From: Sesamum alatum
Lineage: Eukaryota; Streptophyta; Magnoliopsida; Lamiales; Pedaliaceae
Length of the DNA: 64,000 bases
Assembly (NCBI GenBank): GCA_034509735.1
Contig: JACGWO010000005.1
Coordinates: 27,522,383-27,586,382 of the forward strand
Reading direction: 5' to 3'
A model generated the notes under the pieces. That model was not told the origin of the DNA and did not search any database. It worked only from the letters and a program-made list of their open reading frames with translations. Shown here piece after piece: positions 24,221-34,959 of this stretch. Numbering within the stretch: position 1 is the stretch's first letter; each line of letters begins with the position of its first letter. A program made the position numbers and the translations under genes.

Positions 24221-27200
24221 TGTAAGTTTAGATTAGTATTTTATATATTATTCATGGGTAGTTTATTTTAAATTTTAATGTGTCATGGTAAATTAAAACT
24301 TTCTTAATATAATTAATTAGATTTTCTTCTAGCAAAGTAATTATGTTGAAATATTATTTGGCATATTAATTATTCTTAGTTGAATATATTATTCATTCTC
24401 TAAGTAGTTTAGAGCAATTAAAACTCTTAAACATTCTTGTTATAGAATTTTATTTTTTCTATAACTAATTTTATAATATAATTTTCTGTGAATGTTATTA
24501 AATCTAATGTGTGAAGGTCTGTGTAATTGGGCTCATTCATGATTCATGATTAGAAGCAGCTTATTAAAATTCTGTGTAATTGAATTCATTTATGATTCAC
24601 GATATAGGTTTTTTATCCTAAATATATAGGGAGGAGGTTTAGAATATTTAGAATTCTAAATTGTTAAAAATTCTAGAATTTGTAAAATGATAATTAATAA
24701 TATTTAAATGAGGGTATATTTATTTTTTCACAATGGAAGGTTCCAGAATCTGTAATATAATAATTAATAATATTTAAATGAGGATTTGTTTGTCTTCTCA
24801 CAATGGGAACAAACGACTTGAGTATATTCACACATTTATATAGAGTATAGATATTATATATATATGTAAGTTTAGATTAGTATTTTATATATTATTCATG
24901 TGTAGTTTATTTTAAATTTTAATGTGTTATGGTAAATTAAAACTTTCTTAATATAATTAATTAGATTGTCTTCTAGCAAAGTAATTGTGTTGAAATATTA
25001 TTTGGCATATTAATTTTTCTTAGTTGAATATGTTATTCATTCTCTAAGTACTTTAGAGCAATTAAGACTCTTAAACATTCTTCTTATAGAATTTTATTTT
25101 TTATATAACTAATTTTATAATATAATTTTTTGTGAATGTTATTAAATTTAATGCGTGTCAGGCCTGTGTAATTGGGCTCATTCATGATTAAAAGCAACTT
25201 ATTAAAATTTCGTGTAATTGGATTCATTTATGATTCACGATATAGGTTTTTTATCCTAAATATATAGGGAGGAGGTTTAGAATATTTAGAATTCTAAATT
25301 GTTAAAAATTCCGGAATCTGTAATATAATAATTAATAATATTTAAATGAGGATATATTTGTGTTTTCACAATGGAAAATTCCAGAATCTGTAATATAATA
25401 ATTAATAATATTTAAATAAGGATATATTTGTCTTTTCACAATGGAGAACAAACAACGTGAGTATTCACACATTTATATAGAGTATAGATATTATATATAT
25501 AGGGTTAATTACATTTAGACCCCCTCTGAAAATGCATAATTACACTTTCCCTCAAAGAAGTTTTGAAATTACATTTACACCCCCTCTAAAAATTCTTTGT
25601 TTACACCTGACCTCCATTCGTTAAAGTCTGGGCGGAAAATGTTCATTTCAATAAAAATAATTACATAAATTTTCAATTTTACCTCTCATTTAACATTCTC
25701 GTGCAATAATTTTGTACTAATAAGAAAAAAAATATAATAATATTGGCCTCACTCCATACATATACGTTACACTTATCCTCTTATAAGTACAAAAATATAC
25801 ATGAGAATGTTAAATGATGGAAAAAATTGAAAATTTGTGTAATTATTTTTGTTGAAGTGAACATTTTTCGTCCAAACTCTAACGGATGGGGGTCAGGTGT
25901 AAACAGAGAATTTTCGGAGGGGGTGTAAGTATAATTTCAAAACTTTTTTGGGGGAAAGTGTAATTATACATTCTCAGAGGAGGTGTAAGTGTAATTAACC
26001 CTATATATATATATATGTAAGTTTAGATTAGTGTTTTATATATTATTCATGTGTAGTTTATTTTAAATTTTAATGTGTCATGGTAAGTTAAAACTTTCTT
26101 AATATAATTAATTAGATTTTCTTCTAGCAAAGTAATTGTGTTGAAATATTATTTGACATATTAATTTTTCTTAGTTGAATATGTTATTCATTCTCTAAGT
26201 AGTTTAGAGCAATTAAGACTCTTAAACATTCTTCTTATAGAATTTTATTTTTTCTATAACTAAATTTATAATATAATTTTCTGTGAATGTTATTAAATTT
26301 AATGCGTGTCAGGCCTGTGTAATTGGGCTCATTCATGATTAATGATTAGAAGCAACTTATTAAAATTCTGTGTAATTGGATTCATTTATGATTCACGATA
26401 TAGGTTTTTTATCCTAAATATATAGGGAGGAGGTTTAGAATATTTAGAATTCTAAATTGTTAAAAATTCCAAAATCTGTAATATAATAATTAATAATATT
26501 TAAATGATGATATATTTATTTGTTCACAATGGGGAACAAACAACTTTACACATTTATATAGAGTATAAATATTATATATATATATATATATATGTAAGTT
26601 TAGATTAGTATTTTATATATTATTCATGTGTAGTTTATTTTAAATTTTAATGTGTTATGGTAAATTAAAACTTTCTTAATATAATTAATTAGATTTTCTT
26701 CTAGCAAAGTAATTGTGTTGAAATATTATTTGGCATATTAATTTTCTTAGTTGAATATATTATTCATTCTCTAAATAGTTTAGAGCAATTAAGACTCTTA
26801 AACATTATTCTTATAGAATTTTATTTTTTCTATAACTAATTTTATAATATAATTTTCTGTGAATGTTATTAAATTTAATGCGTGTCAGCCCTGTGTAATT
26901 GGTCTCATTCATGATTCATGATTAGAAGTAGCTTATTAAGATTCTGTATAATTGGATTCATTTATGATTCGATATAGGTTTTTTATCCTAAATATATAGG
27001 GAGGAGGTTTAGAATATATAGAATTCTAAATTGTTAAAAATTCCAAAATTTGTAATATAATAATTTATAGTATTTAAATGAGTATATTTGTTTTTTCATA
27101 ATGAAAAATTCCAAAATCTGTAATATAATAATTAATAGTATTTAAATGAGGATATATTTGTCTTTTCATAATGAAGAACAAACAATATAATAATTAATAA

Positions 27201-27280
27201 TATTTAAATGAGAATATATTTATGTTTTCACAATGGAGAACAAACAACTTAAGTATTCACACATTTATATAGAATATAGA
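24221..27280 (-). repeat. Four-copy tandem array of about 0.6-kb Helitron 5'-end modules
   Basis: Copies lie at 24221-24851, 24865-25488, 26016-26569 and 26593-27280. Each starts (plus strand) TGTAAGTTTAGATTAGT, shares GTAGTTTATTTTAAATTTTA, CTTCTAGCAAAGTAAT and TAGGGAGGAGGTTTAGAATAT, and ends with the complement of the Helitron start (ACATTTATATAGAGTATAGA or close). Copies are joined by short TA microsatellites. Within a copy, a 60-70-bp piece containing AATTAATAATATTTAAATGAG is duplicated. Copy 3 is shorter, lacking that extra piece. Confidence 0.9.
25501..26002. mobile_element. Foldback MITE with about 200-bp inverted repeats
   Basis: Left arm (25501 to about 25715) and right arm (about 25798-26002) are near-complementary, beginning AGGGTTAATTACA and ending TGTAATTAACCCT. 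The arms carry runs such as ACACCCCCTCT and its complement. The element sits in the TA microsatellite between array copies 2 and 3, flanked by TA on both sides, consistent with a TA target duplication. It has no coding capacity, and its RNA would form a long hairpin. Confidence 0.85.
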
Positions 27281-27304
27281 TATAAATAGATTTTACGATT
27301 TTTT

Positions 27305-27480
27305 TACTAATTGAATTGAGAATCTCGCTGTGATCAGAATCTATGCAATTTAAAGGAAATTCAAAGGATTCAAAAAAGACCATGTCTTCGTCCATAGGAT
27401 CCCAAGCAGGAGTCGATCGAAACTTCGATTCTTTTAAACTGCTCATTTCAAAATGATATCCACATTGTTCAGACATATTT
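27305..27480 (-). pseudogene. accD: Plastid accD fragment in the nucleus (NUPT)
   Basis: A 75-codon minus-strand reading includes SEQCGYHFEMSS and AWDPMDEDMVFFESFEF. This matches the zinc-ribbon region of the plastid acetyl-CoA carboxylase beta subunit (family pattern CEQCGYHLKMSS...WDPMDEDMV). Only one of the ribbon's two cysteine pairs is represented, and no upstream or downstream accD is visible. The piece lies between the Helitron-like end and the NBR1 3' flank. Plastid-to-nucleus DNA transfer is the simplest explanation; a functional transfer is excluded by its size. Confidence 0.8.
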
Positions 27481-28003
27481 TAAAAATCTCTTATAACTGA
27501 ATCCAAACAAATTTTGACTAATTAATTTCGAATCAAATACTACAGCCATATGCTAAAGACAAACAAATCGAATGGAATAAAACAAAAGAAATCGGATCAA
27601 ATCGAACTGAAGAAACTAAACCAAATCAATAAAACAACAGAAAATAAACCAAACCATGCTCGAAAAAGAACATAAACAAAACGTTGTTCCTAGTTTGAAT
27701 TTTCATCAAGCTTTAGATTAGATCGCATTAATTTGGTTTGTAATTCTGGGATTTACTGATAATACTCTAGAACACATCTGCAACCAGCAAAACCTAAGGG
27801 TCATCAAACATCTGGGACTTTGAGATTAAAAAAGGCTACAATCACTTGCATAAATAATAGCCACAAGTTCAACAGAGCACAAATCAGACTCAGACATAGG
27901 CAGAATCTAATTCAGACACTGAACTGAAAGGGGTTACACTAACAAGTTGCTTCTCAAGTCACAGCCATTTATTTTGATAGCATTTACAATGATGTTTCAT
28001 GTC
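27481..28003 (-). other. NBR1 3' flank and 3' UTR
   Basis: On the minus strand an AAATAAA-type poly(A) signal lies about 35 bases after the stop codon (27966-27973), so the 3' UTR starts at 28003 and may be short. Farther out the DNA is A-rich and featureless. Confidence 0.5.
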
Positions 28004-31000
28004 CTACATCTTCTCTCCGGCGATAAGATCCATGACGACACGCTTGATACTTCCGTTGTTCTTCTTCAGCAGCATCTTGTTCATTTCCTTGTCATGAAAA
28101 CCCTGCATCGCAAATCCATGTAGACAAATTATGAGAATCCGGAATTAAATGATCGAGAGGATGAAGAGAAGCAGAAATTGTTGTTGGATTAGGGACTCAC
28201 CATCTCCTGGAGCTCCTCGAGTATAGGATCCCACTCAGCAACACCACAGAGATCATCCACAGATTGCTCCAAATCGTACTCGTTCATCCTCAAGACCTCC
28301 TTGTTTAGATCAACCTGTTTGAAGCCCATCTCATCAAGTTCTCTAAGAAGTTTCTCCTCTACTTGCTTCTTTCCCAGGAGGTCCACTGCAGGTTCCTTTT
28401 CACCCGGAACAGGTGCTGCAGATGGTGTTGGTTGTGGCAGTGGATAAAGCATGGGAAGTACAGAAGGGAGAGCTGGAGCCACATCAGAGAGATCGATGAT
28501 AGGATATGAAACTGATGGAGAATCAGAAGCGGGAAGAGAGGTTGATGCTCCATTGCCAACCAACAAGCTATCATTGATTGGGAACTTCAATTCCTGCTCA
28601 GACGTGTTTTGTTGCACTAATTCCACGATTCTTTTGGAGTTATCAGGCTCAGGATGTTGCCTCTCTTCTACTGTCGGTTCTGGATTGACATTAATAATTT
28701 CAGGACCAGTTAAGCTGCTGTTTACAGGGGGTAAGTTCAGATTCAAGTTCCTAATACTTTCACGTGGCGTCTCTTTAACAGAAGCATCAACCTGAGAAGG
28801 AAACAAGAAGGAAGAAAACAATGTAAAAAAGGCTACATAACTGCAAAAATAAACAGTGATGACAACATAACGACGACTGACCTGGATGAGAACCCAGACG
28901 CGCTGCCCAAACTTCTGGCCAGATGGTGAGGCCATTCTCCAGTAAGAGATATACCGACCTGGAAGCCCAGGAGAAACAAAATCAACTGCAACATCAAGCT
29001 CATGGTCTATTGGCAAACCCGCTGCAGGAATCTGGCAAAAATTGAGCCCATTAACCGTTTGCATCTATAGCAAGACAAAAAGATGACACTAAAATTGACT
29101 AGTACAAACAAGGACACACAGCATGCATAGCCTTATTGCCCATTCAACCTGAACAAAGTCGGCCCTCTTTTCTTTAAACTAAAACATAAAGAATCCGTTA
29201 GACATCAGCGAGCGGCACTGGGAATTCCTACAGGGTACAATGGTCTAGCAAGTGAAAAGAAAAGAACATAACAGAGATTAGATGCATTGACAATCATGTA
29301 AAACAGATAATTACAAAAGGACTCGTTTTACATTACAACCCCCCCCACATTATAAAACTCACAAGGGAGTACAAAATTTTCTAAAACTTTTAATTTTTTT
29401 TTATAATATGCAGCAACTTCTGTGGTGCCATGTTGATTATTCAAATGCAAAATGATGTCAACGAAGATCACCCACCTCTACTTCGACTGAAAGTGCATTG
29501 CTCAGTTTGTCTCCTCCAATCCAAACAAGTTGTGTTTTCTGGGGCCACACAGCCGTACCATTGTTCCTCATCCGCCATATCTTGGTAAATGGAGTTAAAG
29601 GTGCCATAACAGTACCATCCATTACATTTACATCTTGAATGAAGCGGCTGTCTAGCTTGCCCTTAAAACCCCTGCAAACCTGGGGTACAGTTGGACCCCG
29701 GTCCCTAGCTCGCTGAAATTAGGATCAGACATGAGGATAACACAGCTTAGTCCAAGGATAATTTGTGTCGGAAATGAAGCCAATAAAGAAATCAAGAGTG
29801 GAAAAAAGAAAGAAACAGAAAAGAAATTCTCTGTATACATACAGCATCATGAAACCCCTTAAAAGACATATGGTGTCGATAAACCGCTGGGCGATCCATT
29901 CTGATATAGTCACTATAATTTCCCATTTTTTCAAAGCAAATGCTGCACAGATCATAGTCCACCTTTCTGCAGGGATGAAGAGCAGACTAGTTAGGATCTA
30001 CTCATAAACTCAACCAGCTATACTCACCAAAGAAGATAATTATTCAATTAGGTCTTACACTTTGGACTTGAACCTAGGGCCAGCAATGGGATGGACACCA
30101 CAACCATCACAACGAACCCCGCGATGGAAGATATTCCAACTCCCATCATTTTGACTAACGCTCCTCCTAAAGGGAACCGCTTCAGAAGTAGGATGTGACG
30201 GAGCAGCTGAGCTATTTCCAAAAGAAATTCCAGAAAACGGGCACTCGTTCATCGGAGTAGGACCACAAAATAAGCCTGGAAAGTTTGAACTTCCAGGAGC
30301 ACCGGACCAAGTTGAACCTGGAGATTTCCCCAAACCGTCAGGTGATTCAGATCTGATGCTATCAACATTGTCTCCCCCCATAGGATCAGAAGCACTGAGA
30401 TTTGCAGCGTTTGGTCCAAGTTTAGGCTGACTAGGATTATTAACCTCCTTCCCAGGGGCAATATTATTTGCAAGCTTCTCAGCATTATTTGCAATAGGTG
30501 GCTGGTGAGTTCTCAAAGGAGTCTTCCCATCTACATGAAATTCAGTGATCTCCTTAACTTTTTCTTTCCTACCAATGCTACGGGAAGCAACATCTGATTC
30601 AGGACACTCTAATTCCAACTTTTGCGAAGAATCACTACCAGGCTTCGCAACATTCATATTCTGATATTCATGATTATAGCCAAAAGATGTTTTCTCCATG
30701 CTTTGTCCACCATCCTTTTCCATGGTTACCTCAGGTTTAAGTTTTTCCAAACTCTCATTGTTTCTGGAAGATAGCTCAGATCTTACATCGGATAGAACCT
30801 TCAATATTGTGGCAGGATCAACCTTGAAGGGCTCCGAGTCTTTGGTTCTTCTTGCAGCCGTGCTGCTTTCAGGAACATCACCCTGCATGCTAGACTTTGC
30901 CCTAGGTTGGTCCTCTGGAAGCTGACCTAAGTAGGATAAGCTCACTTTTGAGAGATAGTCAACAAGCTCAGTAATACCAGGAGCAGAGGAAGATGCTTTA

Positions 31001-32413
31001 GATGTCAAATCAGCCGAGAGTTTCCCGAGTGTTTCGCGAAGAGGCTCTGGTACTGTTCTCAGAAGTTCAGAGACACCAGTAGTCAGATTCTGAAACGGTT
31101 GTTGCACTCTAGGCGACCTCAAGGGAGTCGAACTTCCACTCGGACGATCATACTGTCTGCCATTTTTTCCAGCATTCACCTTAATAGTAATTCTCAAGGG
31201 ATTTAGAGCCTGCTTCACCACATCGTGAAGATCATCATCATCAACAAGAGTCACAACATCACCATCTTCATCAATGTAAGTGAGCATCAGCTCAGTATCA
31301 GGAGCAAGGCTGAAAAGGGAAAGGATCTTCTTTCTTAGTCCATCCATACTGAGATTCAGTTCCTCATCAACAATCTCAGCATTGAAACGCCTAAGCATAT
31401 CCCCATACTTGACCTGTAGAAAGGATGTTGTGCACAAAGTGATGAAAGAACTCGGATGAAATGAAACAAAGCATAGAACTCAGAGATAGATAACCAGTTA
31501 TAATCAAGAAATAATAGAACGTAAGCTAAAACCACACAGCAGGAAAATCTGGCATAGTACTGGTAGCATTTGTCACAACATTTACAAGGCAAAATTGTTG
31601 CTCAGTTTCGTGCTCATCTCAAAACCTAAATACAACATCAATCATATCCTACAAAAGAAATTGCAAACTCTGTTCCCTCCCTCCACCATACAAACACAGT
31701 AATATTAGAAACCAATTTCTATGGGATTATATTTATATTACATATAACACAGTTAATTAGAAGAATAAAATCAGAATCAGCATTCTAAATATTAAGTGAA
31801 AGATGTCAGACGTGAATTGATAACACTTCTAACAACTCCAACATCAAAGAGGCACTAAAAACCATGGAGAAAAATGTCAACAAGATAAGACATATTTAAT
31901 CAACTATTATCAATATAAATAGACTTGACGGTAAACACACATGGAAAAAATTCTTGGCGCAAAGCATAAGATCAGAGAAGTAATCTAGCGTGTGCAACAG
32001 ATGAACAAAATAAAAAAAAATAATAAAAAAACGAAAAAGGAGAAGAAGAAGAAGAAGAAGAAGAAGAAGAAGAAACTAAAACCCCAACATAAAATTAAAC
32101 AGAGGAACAAGCTTGGGTACAGTCAGCTACAGATTTTCGTCACCAAGCATTTCAAGAAAATGAACAAATAAAAACATACATCAAAAATTCCACCCTCTAA
32201 AAAACTTCTAAAAGTATTTAGTGATAAATAGGTAACAAGGCATGAAAACAGTCACCATAGCACAAAAGAACACAGCAAAAAACACACTAAAAGAAAAAAA
32301 AAATACACATATGTTATCTACAGCAGAAGCCATAAAAACGGGAAACCAAATAGCAGCAAAAAAGATTAAGAAAAATGAAAAACAACCTTGATCACCAGAG
32401 TAGAAGCCTCCAT
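28004..32413 (-). CDS. NBR1: NBR1-type selective autophagy cargo receptor (seven exons)
   Basis: Exons on the minus strand: 32413-32387, 31413-30059, 29966-29843, 29712-29476, 29031-28882, 28791-28201, 28102-28004. All introns are GT-AG and phases agree, giving 860 residues (plant NBR1/Joka2 proteins are about 700-850). Domains: PB1 (about 5-90) with basic K/R residues (K9, K11, R17, R18) and the acidic DEDGD...DDDDL motif for self-assembly; a ZZ zinc finger (about 437-490) with CDGCG and DLCSICF; the four-tryptophan NBR1 domain (about 520-630) with WRMRNNGTAVWP, VWIGG, GRYISYWRM and RVWVLI; UBA1 (about 774-814); ATG8-interacting motif WDPI (818-821); UBA2 (about 822-860). It captures ubiquitinated cargo and links it to ATG8 on the phagophore in the cytosol. 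The exon 5 start was chosen at ATTCCTGCAG because it matches the family; an upstream AG would add 11 residues. Confidence 0.95.
32040..32076 (-). repeat. TTC/GAA microsatellite in NBR1 intron 1
   Basis: About twelve GAA units on the plus strand (TTC in the transcript) lie in the first intron. This is a likely length-polymorphic site, with no evident functional role. Confidence 0.9.
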
Positions 32414-32982
32414 AGCTACAGCAATTCCAAACTCCAAATCGCGTTCCAGGTAAGCCGCAAACAAAAGCCCTTCTATTCTGTTACTTACATACACAACATC
32501 AAATCAACGAAAACCCTACTTTTAAAAAATTAACCAAATTTTTCGAAGGAAAAACCGCGAAATCAACCGACGAACAAGCGAAACAGAAAATCGAGAGATT
32601 TCACAACGATTAGGTTAAATAACCCAAATCCACAAGGATTTCACGGCAATCCACGCGTATCCGTGAGCCGCGCTTCAACTCTATGATTCTCCCCTTGGAG
32701 AACAGACTACAAGAGCAGAGATATTGATGAAACAGATAAATGCATAGAAGTATATATATAAATGGGTGAATGAGTATACGAAGAGTGTGAATTCTAATCT
32801 ATTTTTCGATTTCCATTTTCTTTTTAATTTTCTTTCTTGCTTGTAAACAAAACTAAAAAGTCTTCGAGTTTATCTACTAGAATTATCACGTAGTTGAAGA
32901 TACATAGTAAGTTGCATGGAGTCGATTATTGAACTACTCTCTCCGTCCGATCGCCTTCATTTCATCATGATCGCAATTTAGG
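32414..32982 (-). promoter_or_regulatory. NBR1 5' UTR and core promoter
   Basis: A TATA-like TTTATATATATA lies at 32751-32762 on the minus strand, about 340 bases before the start codon. This suggests a 5' UTR of roughly 300 bases. No upstream ORF longer than a few codons was noted. The inverted-repeat element begins near 32983, so the promoter is short or overlaps it. Confidence 0.5.
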
Positions 32983-33662
32983 TGAGGGTTAAAATGGAAA
33001 AAATGCAATTCACCCGTTGTGTTAAAAGCAAAATGTGCAATTTAACCCCCCAAATAAAGCACCATTTTACCTTCCTTTGTTATTAGAAGCAGAGCAAAAT
33101 ACCTCATTAAGTACGACGGTGCACTGTGCATCTACGGCATCTAGGCAGTTTTTTTTTGCCAATAAAATATTATTTTATATAATATTAATATATTAATATA
33201 TATATGTTATTTATAATAAAAATAATATTTAATAAAAATTAGTATATTAATATATATATATAATATTTATAAATATATATATATATATATGTGTGTGTTT
33301 GCTTTTCTTCTTCGTCTTCAAGATTGTCGACCACCGACCGCCTTCCCCTTCGTCGCGCCCCCCTTCTCTTCCCCTATCCCTGTCGCCCCCCTCCTTCCCT
33401 CCCCCCCCCCTCCCCCTTCCCTTCATCATGCCCCCTCATCCTCCCTTCCCCTGCGTCGTGCCCCTGCCAAATCTACCATCCCTATATGCTCCTCCCAGAT
33501 ATGCCGCCCCCTTCCCCCTCTCGGCCGCCGCCGGCTCCTTTTCTCTCCCTCCCTCTCTCTCTCTCTCTCTCTTCTATATATATATATATATATATATATT
33601 CAAATTTAATTATTATATAATATAATAATATTATTTATATCTTTATTTACATCTAAATTGTT
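32983..33662 (+). mobile_element. Left half of a terminal-inverted-repeat DNA element
   Basis: The segment starts AGGGTTAAAATGG and contains, over about 130 bases, spaced phrases GCAATTCACCC, AAAAGCAAAATG, CAATTTAACCCCC and CATTTTACCTTCC. The same order appears in complement at 62265-62395 (ACCTGGGTTAAA end). The two sides look like the terminal inverted repeats of one element later split by the 28.5-kb retrotransposon inserted at 33663-62128. Alignment is imperfect and no target duplication was found, so this remains a reasoned inference. Confidence 0.5.
33290..33600. repeat. Pyrimidine-rich low-complexity block flanked by TA microsatellites
   Basis: About 280 bases are dominated by C and T, ending in a CT run and bounded on both sides by TATATA tracts. 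Three overlapping open frames here reflect the absence of stops in CT-rich sequence, not genes. Confidence 0.85.
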
Positions 33663-34376
33663 TGATGTGAGCAAAAAGAGCTCAATCAAAGAGATCTCTT
33701 GGGCTTGAACGAAGTGGGCCTGAATTTTGGCAAATTTAGAGAAGGAACCTGCAAAAAAAAGAAAAATGTTAGCACTCTCAAGTCAGTAAATAATTTAGAA
33801 ATAAATAAGCTTCTATGCAAGAAGAAATTAGCAATAATAATGCAGTAAGAATGAGCATCAAGTGTGCCACGTGTAATTCAAAAAGAAATATGAATATTAG
33901 AACAGTAGAGAGACGTTTCTTGCCTAGCCAAAATGGTTGGTATTCATAGAGAGAGGAAGTAGGAGAGTGATGGAGAGTTGGGACTTCTTGGGGGCTTGAC
34001 TGATGCCTCCCTAGAGTCCCATTGAGATTGGCCTCCTAAAAAGGGGGAGGCGGTTGCGAGATCCGTTCTAGATAAGGGGGAAAGTTTGGATAATCTTTAT
34101 CCAAATTTCATTGGTTGGGTCTATCTCTTCTTCTGTGAGTCCTTCCTTCATAGGTCTTTCCTATTGGGTCCGGATGGGCCTCCCTTCCTTACACGGGCCT
34201 TGCTCCCTCCCCTTGAGGAGGGCCTGGTCTGTTTTCTCGAGTGGGTTGGTCTTGAATTTTCCAAGTGGGCCTTGGGGGGCTATTGGGTTCTTTCCTTGGG
34301 CTTAGACCTTGTTAGTGGGCCAGACAACTATCTGAGGCAACGAATATGGGCCAGCCCTTTTGGGGCATATTAATCA
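33663..34376 (-). repeat. 3' LTR of the Tat-like element
   Basis: This is the 714-bp copy. It contains a segment of about 70-80 bases near 33915-33985 absent from the other LTR. The adjacent minus-strand tract AAGTGGGGGGAC (34377-34388) is a good polypurine tract. Confidence 0.9.
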
Positions 34377-34959
34377 GTCCCCCCCACTTTGAGGGGGAGG
34401 GAGCTCCTTGACTCCCCCTCAGAGTAGGAGTCCTTCTGGAGGCCTAAAGGTAGGACCTCCATCTCTTGGGAGCAAAGCCATCCTAGCTTCTCCATCCTTT
34501 TACCTTCCAAGTGTGAGGCCTTCCTTGGTACCAAGAAAATCAACAACTTTTTTCGACGCGAGGCCTCCTTCATCATTAAGGAAAGCTAGGAAGCTTTCGC
34601 AAGCCTCGAGGCCCTAGCCTTAGCCCAGTAATGATAGCTAAGGCTGATTTGATGTTTTGGCGCCTGAACGCCTTGAAGTATGGGCACGTGGCATCAAGCG
34701 CTTAACGTGGGGGAGCGGTTTTTTATAATCGCCCACGTCTATTACCGCATGCCCTCCGTAACTGCCCAATGGAGGGTCGTTACCCCCAGGTTCCTCAAGT
34801 AACCGCCACTTTTCCCTCTTCGCCCCTATAACCGCGTCCTAAGGACTCCTCCTACCTCATTCCCTTCTTCCCCACATTTTTTAGAGAGAGGGGCAAAGCC
34901 TTAAGAACTTGTAAGTTTATCTTCTTCCCCGCCTGTTGTCTTTCTACCATTTTTTTTCT

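Larger units (their letters stand above)
21780..27280 (-). mobile_element. Non-autonomous Helitron-like element with tandem 5'-terminal modules
   Basis: On the minus strand the element begins A|TCTATATTCTATATAAATG at 27280, matching the TC start of plant Helitrons. It ends with a perfect 6-bp-stem hairpin ACGTGC-ATC-GCACGT (21792-21806), eight bases and CTAG|T at 21780, the classic CTRR end with insertion between A and T. The interior is very AT-rich with no Rep/helicase ORF, so it depends on helper proteins. The 5' quarter is a head-to-tail array of about 0.6-kb modules. The 3' half holds two copies of another segment (near 22150-22455 and 23500-23790). The structure could equally be several nested Helitrons sharing a single 3' end. 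Confidence 0.75.

Noticed and set aside
33289..33625. Three plus-strand ORFs of about 106-110 codons
   Set aside because: All three frames are open because the DNA is almost only C and T; proline/serine/leucine strings are low complexity.
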